NCBI GenBank assembly: GCA_003214295.1
Contig: QCLV01000011.1
Span: 1 to 42,189, forward strand
Direction of reading: 5' to 3'
Origin: Prochlorococcus sp. AG-418-F08
GTDB lineage: Bacteria; Cyanobacteriota; Cyanobacteriia; PCC-6307; Cyanobiaceae
Length of the DNA: 42,189 nt
Shown: one piece after another, positions 1 to 8,704 of the stretch
Position numbering within the stretch: the first letter of the stretch is position 1
Layout of the letters: every line of letters starts with the position of its first letter
Notes under the pieces: model-generated
Database searches by the model: none
Seen by the model: only the letters and a program-made list of their open reading frames with translations
Told to the model about the DNA's origin: nothing
Program-made: the position numbers and the translations under genes

Positions 1-1
1 T

Positions 2-1352
2 AAAGCATGCAAATTTGCAAGTTTAGCATCATATCCTGGTGAAAGTTTTTTAAGTGGATTTGAAAATACTAAAAGATTAATAAATAATTTTAAAATAACA
101 GGGAAATTTACTACCACTAATCAGTTAGCTGATAATCAATTAATAATAAAAAATAAAAAGAATAGATTTGATGATTTCGAACCAGGATTTAGTTTTTTTT
201 ATAAACCTAACACCAAATCAAATGCTGGATATCTTTTGCTTTCAAGGACGGACCATAGTCGACAAAATTATGGAAAAGCTTCTGTGGAATTATGGGACAT
301 GAATAAACAACAATTGATACATAAATACAAATTTAATTTTAATAATTTGATGGAAAAAATTAGAGGTTAAAAAACTACGAGGATATTTCTGGCATCCATT
401 ATTATTGGAAGATGGGAGTATATTATTTTTATGGAATAAAAGGATTATTTTAACTGATAAATGTGGTAAATATTTGAAACATTTTGATGATCTTTTTTAT
501 CATCATAGTATAGAAAAAGATTCCGAAGGTAATATCTATGTACCAATAAGATTTAAAACTGAAAAGGATCTTGAGAAACTTAAAGGCCTTGATAAATATA
601 ATCCAGGCGCTTTTACTGTTTTTGATAAAAATCTTAAAAACCAATATAACGTAAAACTTTTAGATATTTACTCAAATAATGATTTGATTATTGATGTTAG
701 AGGTAATGGAAATAGACCTCTTGATCCTTTTCATTTAAATGATGTTGTCCCTTTCAAAACAAAAGATGGGAATAAAATAGTTCTTTTGAGTTTGCGAAAT
801 AAATCAACAGTTTTGGCTTATGATTTGTCTACAAAAAAAATAATTTGGAAAATAGAAAGAGCTTTTACTCATCAACATGATGTTGATATTATTAGTTCGA
901 ATAATAATAAATTAGATATAACTATTTTTGATAATAATGCCCCAGCATATGGGAATAAAAAAGGATACATTTCGCTTGGCAATCAAATAGTTACATTTAG
1001 AGATCTTCCAACTAGGCCATTAGAAAATGTAAAGTTGATTTCACAACCACATCAATTTAAAAAATATGGAAAAGAAGTTGAATCTTTTTCTTGGCTAAAT
1101 AAATATATGCAGCCAAAAACAATTACTCAGGGACTTTCTGAATACATTAAAGAAAATAATTCATTAATGATTGAGGAGCAAAACTATGGAAGAATATTTG
1201 AATATGAAATTGATTCGAAAAAAATGTTATGGGAGTACATAAATAAAGAATCAAAAGAATCAAATCCTCTTTATGTTGGTTGGTCTAGGCGAATGTTAGA
1301 CCTACCAGGAAAACTTAATAAAAAATCATTTAATTCTTGTTATGGTTTATGA
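2..1352 (+). pseudogene. Arylsulfotransferase-like protein, frameshifted and 5'-truncated by the window edge
   Basis: Two reading frames make up one protein. The first enters from the window edge and runs to a TAA at 368-370 (residues such as SFFYKPN and YGKASVELWD). The second is open from 351 and reads WKKLEVKKLRGYFWHPLLLEDG, continuing to TGA at 1352. They overlap at a run of six A (354-359); removing one A would join them as MEKLEVKKLRGYFWHP. The second part has the repeated beta-propeller features of the arylsulfotransferase (ASST-like) family: an HPLLLEDGSILF strand, HHSIEKDSEGNIYVP, DPFHLNDV, HQHDVDI and GRIFEYEI. ASST enzymes move sulfate between phenolic compounds without PAPS. Family members in marine picocyanobacterial surface-sugar clusters have no proven substrate. 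The TTG at 405 could serve as a restart, but it lies inside a conserved strand, so it is an unlikely true start. The frameshift may be real, programmed or a sequencing error. Confidence 0.6.
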
Positions 1353-1436
1353 AAATAATAATTAAATATTATTAATCGTCCAGAAGTTTTTAAAGCCTTT
1401 TCTTTTTCCAACTAAAACATTGGGATATTTTTATTA

Positions 1437-1445
1437 TGCTATAAT
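1437..1445 (+). promoter_or_regulatory. Extended -10 promoter element for the small membrane-protein genes
   Basis: TGCTATAAT is a perfect extended -10 box. It sits 16 bases before the ATG at 1462, giving a predicted leader of about ten bases. No good -35 box is visible, which fits an extended -10 promoter. The same nine bases occur upstream of gmd. Confidence 0.55.
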
Positions 1446-1461
1446 TACAAGAAAATTTTAA

Positions 1462-1707
1462 ATGAAGATTCAAACTTTAATAAAAATTTTAATAGTTTCA
1501 ACGCTTTTTCCTCTTGCAGCTCACGCATACGCAGGCCCTGGAGTAGCAATTGGAGCAATCATTGTTTTCTTTACGGTTATATTTGCATTTTTTGCGTCTA
1601 CGTTTATATCAGTCTTTAAAGTTATAAAAAAATCAATAATCTTCCTAAAAAACAAATTATTTGCAAGTAAAAAGATTTCCAAAAAAAATTTAAAAGTTAA
1701 AAGTTAA
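1462..1707 (+). CDS. Small exported or membrane protein with AYAGPG N-terminus
   Basis: An 81-residue protein. It has a signal peptide (basic MKIQTLIK, hydrophobic core, likely cleavage after AHA at about residue 22) followed by YAGPGVAIGAI, one strongly hydrophobic membrane segment (about residues 28-52) and a lysine-rich tail. Small proteins with a signal peptide followed by AYxGPG and one membrane helix are, from memory, frequent companions of arylsulfotransferase-like and capsule genes in marine bacteria, but no function is known to me. Here it directly follows the arylsulfotransferase-like gene and has its own promoter. The basic tail should stay in the cytoplasm if the helix spans once. 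I do not assign a function. Confidence 0.7.
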   Translation: MKIQTLIKILIVSTLFPLAAHAYAGPGVAIGAIIVFFTVIFAFFASTFISVFKVIKKSIIFLKNKLFASKKISKKNLKVKS

Positions 1708-1708
1708 T

Positions 1709-2026
1709 TTGATTTTACTAATTCTTATAATTCTTTCAAATGTTTTTTTCTTAACTTTTAAAGGAAGAATTGACTATAGAAAACATATTAATAATTACTT
1801 TTTTGCACTTAAAAAGATCAAAGGATTATCTTTAGATAATAAAGACTCTGAAATTATATTCTCTGATATTTCAAAGTCAGGTTTAAAATTATTATTTATA
1901 TTGCTAATAATATCTATACCTTACATGATTATTTTTAAATATTTAGAGATAAATTATTTCTTTAACATTTTCACTTATTTTTTACCTTTAGTGGGATATA
2001 TTTCTTTCCTTTTGAATAAAAAATGA
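1709..2026 (+). CDS. Small integral membrane protein, unknown function
   Basis: A 105-residue protein starting with TTG one base after the stop of the previous gene and ending in a four-base ATGA overlap with the sulfotransferase gene, so translation is probably coupled. It has three hydrophobic segments (about residues 1-15, 59-77 and 84-101) and a basic loop (GRIDYRKHINN) between the first two. No recognisable domain. Its tight position between the AYAGPG protein and a sulfotransferase suggests a role in making or exporting the same surface molecule; that is inference only. Confidence 0.65.
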   Translation: MILLILIILSNVFFLTFKGRIDYRKHINNYFFALKKIKGLSLDNKDSEIIFSDISKSGLKLLFILLIISIPYMIIFKYLEINYFFNIFTYFLPLVGYISFLLNKK

Positions 2027-3063
2027 ACAATTATACCGAATTAGATAAAATCTTACATAGAGAGTTTTTAGGGAAATCGGCATTATCTAATTTTTTTTAT
2101 GAAAGACTTATTAGTAAAAGTAAGACTTGCAAATTTAGTTTGAATAAAAAACATATTTTTATTTCTGGACTCGCGAGGTCTGGAACAACAGCATTATTAA
2201 ATAAAATTTTTTCAACTGGGGAATTTGGAAGCTTAGTTTATAAATATATGCCTTTTATACTCTCACCAAGATTGGCGAATTATTTTTCGCGATTAGTTAA
2301 TGATAATGATTCATATTATGAGAGATTTCATCGGGATGGGATTAAAATAAATAATTCTTCTCCAGAGTGCTTAGATGAGATAATTTGGTTAAGATTTGAT
2401 AAAAATTTAAGAGAGGATTTTTTCCAACACTCAGTTCTTTATAAGGAAGATTTAAAGGCATATTTGTATTTTTTATTCAAATATTCTGGGATTAATAATA
2501 ATAAAAATTTGGTTGTAAAAAATAATAATAATCATATAAGAATAGATTCCATGGCAAAGGAATTTAAATCTTGTAAATTTCTTATATTATTCAGAGACCC
2601 TCTAAACCATTGTTATTCTTTACTTTCACAACATTTAAATTTCTTAAATTTACAGAGAAAAGATCCATTTATCTTAGAGTATATGAATTTAATAGGTCAT
2701 AATGAGTTTGGTCTTGGATTAAAACCTTTCATATACCCTACTTCAAGCAATAAATGGTATCTAAAATATGACCCTTTGAATATTGATTATTGGATTAAAC
2801 AATGGATTGAAACTTATACTTGGATAATAGAAAGTAAAATAATCAATTTTCATAATGTTCATTTAGTTTCATATGAATCATTAAGTGAAGATCAAGGCTT
2901 TTACAAAAAATTATGCGAGAAACTTGATATAAAGAACCCTAGCACTGGGATTGATTTTCACAATAGTAATAAAAAAGATCTTACTAAAAAAAACTTTAAT
3001 AAAAATTTATTGCGTTCTTCAGAAGATATATACCAAAAACTAAAAGAGAATTCTTTTAAATAA
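2023..3063 (+). CDS. PAPS-dependent sulfotransferase family protein
   Basis: 346 residues. The 5'-phosphosulfate loop of sulfotransferases is visible at about residues 46-60 (FISGLARSGTTALL). The 3'-phosphate-binding segment follows around residues 188-203 (FLILFRDPLNHCYSLLSQH), with Arg and Ser placed as usual. Family members transfer sulfate from 3'-phosphoadenosine 5'-phosphosulfate (PAPS) to hydroxyl groups of sugars or small molecules and release PAP. Its place in a Wzy-type polysaccharide cluster makes a sugar or a sugar-linked lipid the likely acceptor. It overlaps the preceding gene by four bases. No signal peptide is seen, so it should act in the cytoplasm, before export. Length is normal for the family. 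Confidence 0.8.
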   Translation: MNNYTELDKILHREFLGKSALSNFFYERLISKSKTCKFSLNKKHIFISGLARSGTTALLNKIFSTGEFGSLVYKYMPFILSPRLANYFSRLVNDNDSYYERFHRDGIKINNSSPECLDEIIWLRFDKNLREDFFQHSVLYKEDLKAYLYFLFKYSGINNNKNLVVKNNNNHIRIDSMAKEFKSCKFLILFRDPLNHCYSLLSQHLNFLNLQRKDPFILEYMNLIGHNEFGLGLKPFIYPTSSNKWYLKYDPLNIDYWIKQWIETYTWIIESKIINFHNVHLVSYESLSEDQGFYKKLCEKLDIKNPSTGIDFHNSNKKDLTKKNFNKNLLRSSEDIYQKLKENSFK

Positions 3064-3065
3064 TT

Positions 3066-3773
3066 TTATTTTAAATATATTACAGATATCAAATGTTCAA
3101 TAAAGTCTTTTATTGTATAAATTATTAATTTAAAGTTGAAAATTATAAATTGAATTATATTTGCTTTTTTATAAGAGCTTGATATGTGATTAAAACATCT
3201 AAATTGGACACCTTTTTTTACATAATGAGAACTAAATAAATTTCCTATTTTAGATTCGAAAACAAATATAAATTTATCATTATTATATTGGAAGATTTTT
3301 TTATCAAATTCCCATATTGACAAATTTTTATCTTTAGCAACTTCTAGAAGCTTTTCTAGAAAACTTTTTTTCCAAATAGATGGTTGCAAATTAATTGAAT
3401 AATCATAATTAGCAACTATTTCATAAAAAATTGAATCATTATAATTAATCCTTCTTTTTGCATTTTTTGCTCCAGGTCTTAAATTTAATCTTATATAATT
3501 TGGATTATTAATTCTTATGAAATTATCTATGTTTTTTGAGATATATTTTTTACATAAAAAATCTGATGGACTTATTAAAAGGTAATTTGAATTTATTTCT
3601 TTTAAGCTAAATTGTATTTCTTCAATCCAATTTTTTTTATATTCTTTAAGTTCAAATTGATTAGTAATCAGAAGTTCTTTATGAAATATTTGCCAATTTT
3701 TAATTGTTAGTTCTGGTATTATTTCACCCTTTTTAGCTAATAATAAGGCATATGGAGTTTTAAGATTTTCCAA
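3066..3773 (-). CDS. Putative glycosyltransferase-like protein, reversed within the cluster
   Basis: 235 residues with a TTG start (no in-frame ATG upstream before a stop). The region around residues 127-157 (NLQPSIWKKSFLEKLL and then SIWEFDK) resembles a block seen in putative nucleotide-sugar transferases of surface-polysaccharide loci, where a Q-P-x-I-W...PWEFE pattern is common. YLLISPSDFL at residues 64-73 could correspond to the donor-binding strand. The C-terminus (about residues 200-235) is hydrophobic and may be membrane-associated. It is the only minus-strand gene in the first 9.9 kb, and its stop lies two bases from that of the upstream sulfotransferase gene. The assignment is weak; it could be a different sugar-modifying protein. 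Confidence 0.5.
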   Translation of the reverse strand: MENLKTPYALLLAKKGEIIPELTIKNWQIFHKELLITNQFELKEYKKNWIEEIQFSLKEINSNYLLISPSDFLCKKYISKNIDNFIRINNPNYIRLNLRPGAKNAKRRINYNDSIFYEIVANYDYSINLQPSIWKKSFLEKLLEVAKDKNLSIWEFDKKIFQYNNDKFIFVFESKIGNLFSSHYVKKGVQFRCFNHISSSYKKANIIQFIIFNFKLIIYTIKDFIEHLISVIYLK

Positions 3774-3792
3774 ATATATGCTAGGTTCTTAA

Positions 3793-3798
3793 TATAAT
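3793..3798 (+). promoter_or_regulatory. Candidate -10 box for the second sulfotransferase gene
   Basis: A perfect TATAAT 12 bases before the ATG at 3811. A transcript from here would have a leader of only about six bases. It lies in the divergent gap between the reversed glycosyltransferase-like gene and the sulfotransferase gene. No convincing -35 box is seen, and in DNA this A+T-rich a chance match is possible. Confidence 0.35.
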
Positions 3799-3810
3799 TT
3801 TAGCTCTAGT

Positions 3811-4626
3811 ATGAACATTTTTTATAATGTTTTAGAAAAAATTATATTCTTTGATAAATACCTCATAAGGATATTAAATAATCAAAATTGCGGAGTAATC
3901 AAAATTGAAGATAATTTATTTGTAGATATACCTAAAGTTGCATCTTCAACTTTAAAAAACTATGTAGCATTAAAATCCAAAAGGTATAAGTTTTGCAAAA
4001 AATTCCTAAGGTTTTATCCTGTTCACACTTGTGTAAATTTTGAAAAAGAAATTAATCTTGTTAATCAAGATAAAATATATATATTTTTAAGATCTCCTGA
4101 AGAAAGACTTTATTCGATTTATAAACAGAAAGTACTGAATTACAAAGAATTTCCTTTTGGATATTCTCTTCTTAAAAGAAAATATTCTTTTTCAAATAAA
4201 TTTTTTGACCATAAAATAAAATTTAGTAAAAAAGATACTTTTTATGATTTTTGTAATGGGATAATTAATATTTATAATGAAATTATCAAAAATAATTACG
4301 ATATGAATATCTTTGATAAACATCTAATTAGTCAACAAAAAATCATATTAAATCTCATTAACTCTTATCCCAACATAGAAAAATTTAAATTTATTATTTA
4401 TCCTATAAATCAAATTAATAATGTACTAGGAAAATTAATTAAGAAAAAAAAGGAAGGTCCATTAAATTCTACAAACAAAAGTTTGATTAGTTTATCTGAT
4501 AAATCAGATCTAGATAGACTACTTAGTACAATCTATTTGGAAGATAAATTATTGTATGAAAATTTAATAAACTCTAGTAATAAATTTTTAGAAACAAACT
4601 ATGAATTTGTTAAGCATATAAAATAA
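3811..4626 (+). CDS. Sulfotransferase family 2 (carbohydrate sulfotransferase-like) protein
   Basis: 271 residues. The N-terminal PAPS-binding loop appears as FVDIPKVASSTLKNY (residues 37-51), matching the PKvasstt pattern of the family that includes animal carbohydrate sulfotransferases. The 3'-phosphate-binding strand is IFLRSPEERLYSIYKQKV (residues 91-108). This enzyme is of a different sulfotransferase type from the one at 2023-3063, so the cluster has two distinct PAPS-dependent enzymes. The expected reaction is O-sulfation of a glycan with release of PAP. The short spacing (six bases) to the following GT2 glycosyltransferase suggests one transcript. The acceptor cannot be read from the sequence. 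Confidence 0.7.
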   Translation: MNIFYNVLEKIIFFDKYLIRILNNQNCGVIKIEDNLFVDIPKVASSTLKNYVALKSKRYKFCKKFLRFYPVHTCVNFEKEINLVNQDKIYIFLRSPEERLYSIYKQKVLNYKEFPFGYSLLKRKYSFSNKFFDHKIKFSKKDTFYDFCNGIINIYNEIIKNNYDMNIFDKHLISQQKIILNLINSYPNIEKFKFIIYPINQINNVLGKLIKKKKEGPLNSTNKSLISLSDKSDLDRLLSTIYLEDKLLYENLINSSNKFLETNYEFVKHIK

Positions 4627-4632
4627 TATTCT

Positions 4633-5424
4633 ATGAAACCATTCTTTTCAATAATTACACCTGTATTGAATTCGGAAAAATATATAAAAAAATTTATTTA
4701 TAATTTAAAATTACAAAACTGTGATGATTGGGAATCAATAATTATTGATGATTTCTCAACTGATAATAGTCTTGCCCTTCTCAAACAATATACTTCTAAT
4801 GATAAAAGATTTAAGATCTTAATAAGAGATGGTATAAAAAATACTCCTGGCCCATATCAAGCTAGGAATACCGGATTGGAAATTGCTCAAGGAAAATATA
4901 TTTTATTTTTGGATATTGATGACTCATGGACTTATGATAATTTGAAGGTAAAAAAGAAAATTTTACTAAAGGATAAGAGAATAAAATTAATTTTTGGTCC
5001 ATATACCAGGCGCTTATACAAAGGTAAAAGTAAAATAAGATTTCCCTTAATTTATAAAAATCTCTTATATACTCTAAATTTTTATAATCCAATTCCAATG
5101 TGCACTTCCTGTGTTGATAAAAATTTAGTAAAAAAAATTCGTTTTAGATCTATTAATCACGAAGATTATTTTTTTTGGATTGAGATTACTAAATTTCTTC
5201 AAGATGAGAATATTAACATTCTAAGAAAATCTTATTCAACTTATTATTTAAATCCCAAATCTTTATCCTCTTCAAAAATAAAATCTACATTATGGGTCTT
5301 AAAAATTTTTATTATTAGGGGTTTTGGCTTTTTTAAAATAATAAGGTATTTTATCTATAGAATAATTATCTTATCATTACTTTATATTAGAGAGGAATTT
5401 AATAGTCTTAGTGATAAATATTAA
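4633..5424 (+). CDS. Family 2 glycosyltransferase
   Basis: 263 residues with the GT-A fold of family GT2. FSIITPVLNSEKYI opens the nucleotide-sugar binding domain (residues 5-18). The conserved Asp pair is at residues 39-40 (IIIDDFSTDNS), and the metal-binding DxDD-like motif is at 94-97 (FLDIDDSW). RNTGLEIAQGKYI between them is also typical. The C-terminal third is hydrophobic and basic (residues 210-255), suggesting attachment to the inner membrane. It probably adds one sugar to the lipid-linked repeat unit. It lies in tandem with the preceding sulfotransferase and the following Wzx-like gene. Confidence 0.85.
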   Translation: MKPFFSIITPVLNSEKYIKKFIYNLKLQNCDDWESIIIDDFSTDNSLALLKQYTSNDKRFKILIRDGIKNTPGPYQARNTGLEIAQGKYILFLDIDDSWTYDNLKVKKKILLKDKRIKLIFGPYTRRLYKGKSKIRFPLIYKNLLYTLNFYNPIPMCTSCVDKNLVKKIRFRSINHEDYFFWIEITKFLQDENINILRKSYSTYYLNPKSLSSSKIKSTLWVLKIFIIRGFGFFKIIRYFIYRIIILSLLYIREEFNSLSDKY

Positions 5425-5458
5425 TTTGAAAAATAATTCTCCCCTTTAAAATATTTTT

Positions 5459-6625
5459 ATGAATACAGCATTATTAGAAAATTTTTATAAAAAGATTAAT
5501 AATTATATTGCCATTTTACCATCTATAACTTTATTTCTCTTTGGTTTATTACAATTCTTGGGCTACTTATATAATCTTAAATATCAAAATTCAGTTCAAT
5601 CAGCATATACATTTTCAGCAATATCCTTAACTCAAGCTTTAAATGGCTTTTGCACTTCATTTCTTATTTATTCAGTACCTAAAGAAGGATTTTCTAAATC
5701 AAAAATTCTTTTATTAGACTATTTGATACCCTTCTTTGTAATTTTATTATTAATATTCAAACCATTAATTGGTTTAATGGCAGGTTCTATATATTTAGGC
5801 TCTATTACAGGAATAATTGTTTTGAATCAGAAAAAATTACTTATCTTCCCAAACCAAATTACACTATCGATAGCATCGATTACACAACTTTTTTTTGGAA
5901 ACATATTCACTTCAATGCTTCCTTTAAGGTTAGGTTTAATAATTTGTATTTTAAGGATAATCTTAAATTACAAAATTGTTCCAGTAAGGGTATCGCAAAT
6001 TTATCAAATTTTTAGAAATTTATGCCCAAAGATTTCTATTATAAGTGCTTATATATCAGCTGCTTGTACAGTTACTCCAGTTTTGCCAATTTTGTTTTTT
6101 GGAACTGGTTCTTTAGCTCAAGGGTTTGCTATAAGCTTTAGAGCCAGTTTTTTACTTGAAAATATTCTTAATAGTAGAATTAGGTTTGAAGGGGATATTA
6201 AAAGCTCTTTAAAATCTTATAGTCTATCTATAAAGCTTGTAATTTTTTTATTATTTTTTCTTTGTTTATGTGCTTCGCAGTTCATAATTTTGTATTTAAA
6301 ACCAGATCTGTATATTAATACCTTCCAAGTTCACAAAGACTCACTTTTTTTTAATGTATCTTTGCCATTAGTTATTTTTTCTTTATTAGTATCTTCATTA
6401 ATGAGATTTTTCACTGCAAGAAGTTTTTATGCATATAACTTCCTAAGATTCAATGAAAATGCTAATAAATTTAGTTATTCTATCTTGTTTAAAATTACAG
6501 GACTAATTTTAGGTTTAATTTTTTGGATTTTATATTTCAAAAATACAATCAATCCATTTTTGATAGTACCTTTTTTAATGGTTTTTATATACTTTGCTTC
6601 GAGATATATTTCTAAGAAAAAGTAA
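5459..6625 (+). CDS. Polytopic membrane protein, probable Wzx-type repeat-unit flippase
   Basis: 388 residues, almost entirely hydrophobic, with about ten to twelve predicted membrane helices. The first 120 residues resemble the opening of MOP-superfamily flippases: two helices, a conserved loop and paired helices. Its position between a glycosyltransferase and a Wzy-like protein, followed by a Wzz-like protein, supports a role in flipping the undecaprenyl-linked repeat unit to the periplasm. It is shorter than most Wzx proteins (about 400-480 residues), and sequence identity in this group is always low. An alternative is another polysaccharide membrane protein. The function is inferred mainly from context. 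Confidence 0.5.
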   Translation: MNTALLENFYKKINNYIAILPSITLFLFGLLQFLGYLYNLKYQNSVQSAYTFSAISLTQALNGFCTSFLIYSVPKEGFSKSKILLLDYLIPFFVILLLIFKPLIGLMAGSIYLGSITGIIVLNQKKLLIFPNQITLSIASITQLFFGNIFTSMLPLRLGLIICILRIILNYKIVPVRVSQIYQIFRNLCPKISIISAYISAACTVTPVLPILFFGTGSLAQGFAISFRASFLLENILNSRIRFEGDIKSSLKSYSLSIKLVIFLLFFLCLCASQFIILYLKPDLYINTFQVHKDSLFFNVSLPLVIFSLLVSSLMRFFTARSFYAYNFLRFNENANKFSYSILFKITGLILGLIFWILYFKNTINPFLIVPFLMVFIYFASRYISKKK

Positions 6626-6646
6626 AAAATAATAATAAATAACGAT

Positions 6647-7792
6647 ATGCTGCGACTTAATACTAAACAATATTTAATTATATTTTTCATTTTATGCTGT
6701 TTAATATACAGATATCTTTATTTCAATTTATTAGGTGAATTTAATTTTTTTGAATATATTTTGATAGATAATATTAAGGCAAATAATTATGGAATCGATT
6801 TTTTAGATGATAGTTTTAAATATGAATCCTTATTAATAGAGGTTTCTGATTTTTATAATTTTCTATACTTTCATGGAGGAAAAGGACTTGATTTAATAAT
6901 AAAACTACCTTCAATATTTGGATTTGAAGGTGCATTTTTATCACGTTTTTTTGTGATCTCAAATATTTTAATGATTATCTATGTTTGGAATAGCCTTTCG
7001 AGGATTAATTCTAAAGTACATTTTTTTCTAATACCGTATTTAGCAACTCTTACAATAACAGTTAATAAAGAAATTTATACGATTTTCTTCTTATTTTTAA
7101 TTTCTCCAAATTTTATTAATTTAAATTTTAATATTTTTAAGTCTACTTTCTTTGGAAAAGTAAATAAAATATTATTTGTTTATTTAGCTTTTATTTCAAC
7201 CTTAGCAACTTTTTTATCAAGGCCATATTTGTGCTTTTTTTGTTTTGGATTTTATCTTATATTTTATTTATGTAAAAGAAAAAGATTTTTTTTAATTAAA
7301 AAGAATTTATTACTCTTACCTATTATCTTTCTAGTAATATTTTTGATTATAGCTTTAATTAACGCTTCTATTGAAGAAGGTAATAGAGTTTACAATATTA
7401 ATGATTGGTTTAATAGAGGTCGTTTAAATATATTCTCACTTAGAAGAATACTAATTACTTTTTATTCGTTAACTGCACCATTTCCTAATGCAATTATTAA
7501 TGTAAAAAAATTATTTAGTGGCAATCCTATCCTAATCTACAATTATTTATCATATTTAGCGATGAGTATTTTAGGAGTTCTCAGGATTTTCTATTTTTCT
7601 AAATTATTTAAATTAAAAAATGGATTTTCTAAAAATCCTATTTATTATGAATATCTATTTTTGTTATTGAGTTTGGTACTAATTATTGGGTTTAGAGGTC
7701 AGGAAATTACAAGACAATTATTAACAATATCAATACCACTTACCTATTATTTAAGTTATTTGGTTTCTTTTAAGAGTCTTAAAAATAATTAA
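6647..7792 (+). CDS. Polytopic membrane protein, probable Wzy-like polymerase
   Basis: 381 residues with about nine to eleven membrane helices and a long hydrophilic, probably periplasmic segment near residues 28-90 containing FLYFHGGKGLDLIIKLPS. The segment TITVNKEIYTIFFLFL (about residues 138-153) resembles the lysine-glutamate motif often seen in EpsG/Wzy-type O-antigen polymerases. FRGQEITRQLL near residue 345 adds a charged C-terminal loop. These features and its place between Wzx-like and Wzz-like genes suggest it polymerises the repeat units in the periplasm. No catalytic residues can be named with certainty. Confidence 0.5.
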   Translation: MLRLNTKQYLIIFFILCCLIYRYLYFNLLGEFNFFEYILIDNIKANNYGIDFLDDSFKYESLLIEVSDFYNFLYFHGGKGLDLIIKLPSIFGFEGAFLSRFFVISNILMIIYVWNSLSRINSKVHFFLIPYLATLTITVNKEIYTIFFLFLISPNFINLNFNIFKSTFFGKVNKILFVYLAFISTLATFLSRPYLCFFCFGFYLIFYLCKRKRFFLIKKNLLLLPIIFLVIFLIIALINASIEEGNRVYNINDWFNRGRLNIFSLRRILITFYSLTAPFPNAIINVKKLFSGNPILIYNYLSYLAMSILGVLRIFYFSKLFKLKNGFSKNPIYYEYLFLLLSLVLIIGFRGQEITRQLLTISIPLTYYLSYLVSFKSLKNN

Positions 7793-7839
7793 ATTAAATG
7801 GTTAACACTTAAGACTGGTGTCATAATTATATTTTATAA

Positions 7840-8679
7840 ATGAAATATATGAGAAAATTCGATTTAAATAATTTTACTAATATCCTTAAAAATAATATTT
7901 ATATCCAATTGATATCTTCAATTTTCTTTTTATCTTTTATTTTTACTTTTTATGGGGCATTAAAAACTGAACTTAGATTTGCTGGAAACGCTTTGATTAA
8001 TATTGAATCTCTATTGCAAACAAAAAAAACTGGTAGAAATCTTTATTCAAATTATAGGAAAAACAAATTAATATTAGAAAATGATAAAACATTGTTTCCT
8101 TTATATCAAAAATATTTTGGGAAAAATGAAGATTATCTCGTCAATAATAAATATTTATCTTGGAAAAAAAATAGTTTCAAGATTAAGCTTCTTACTGGTA
8201 ATGATGTAATAAACGTTAGATATATTTCTAAAAACAAAGATGAAATTAAAAACTTATTAACAGATTTAGTTATTTCATTCCAACAACAAATTAATAAAAA
8301 TGATGTAGATCTAAATGAAATAAAAAAGAAAGATATTAACAGAAAAATTAATATACTTAAGAAAAATTTGTATCAATTAAATAAAGAATCCTTTAATGAA
8401 AGTATTTCTATTGAAACAAATAAAGATATTGATTTGTTAATTAATAAATCACTACTTAAAGAGTTAGTAAAAAGAATAAGTAATGAGGAAATTGATAGTA
8501 TGTTAATAGATTATCCTGAAAAAGATATTAAAAAAAATAATGAAAATCTTAATATGGGATTAAATTTTAATAATTTACCCCTCATAGAGCAAAAGAAGTT
8601 TATTCTTTTTTGTATATCTTTCTTATCTTTATTGATTGCTATTTATATTATTTACCCTAAAGAAATTAAATCACAATGA
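7840..8679 (+). CDS. Wzz-like chain-length determinant (polysaccharide co-polymerase)
   Basis: 279 residues with the two-helix layout of polysaccharide co-polymerases. A helix near residues 22-40 (IQLISSIFFLSFIFTFYGAL) and one near 251-270 (FILFCISFLSLLIAIYII) flank a hydrophilic, lysine-rich domain. That domain should lie in the periplasm and is rich in predicted coiled-coil (residues 130-225). There is no cytoplasmic tyrosine kinase domain. It would set the chain length of the polymer made by the Wzy-like protein. It is shorter and more divergent than typical Wzz and lacks an obvious proline-rich block before the second helix. A second ATG at 7849 is an alternative start. Confidence 0.6.
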   Translation: MKYMRKFDLNNFTNILKNNIYIQLISSIFFLSFIFTFYGALKTELRFAGNALINIESLLQTKKTGRNLYSNYRKNKLILENDKTLFPLYQKYFGKNEDYLVNNKYLSWKKNSFKIKLLTGNDVINVRYISKNKDEIKNLLTDLVISFQQQINKNDVDLNEIKKKDINRKINILKKNLYQLNKESFNESISIETNKDIDLLINKSLLKELVKRISNEEIDSMLIDYPEKDIKKNNENLNMGLNFNNLPLIEQKKFILFCISFLSLLIAIYIIYPKEIKSQ

Positions 8680-8704
8680 GCTTTAATTTTTTTATGGATT
8701 CATT

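Noticed and set aside
450..644. Minus-strand open frame of 64 codons
   Set aside because: It lies opposite the arylsulfotransferase-like gene and has a lysine/isoleucine-rich composition expected of antisense A+T-rich DNA.
4862..5098. Minus-strand open frame of 78 codons
   Set aside because: Antisense to the GT2 gene, whose motifs are clear; no domain in the shadow frame.
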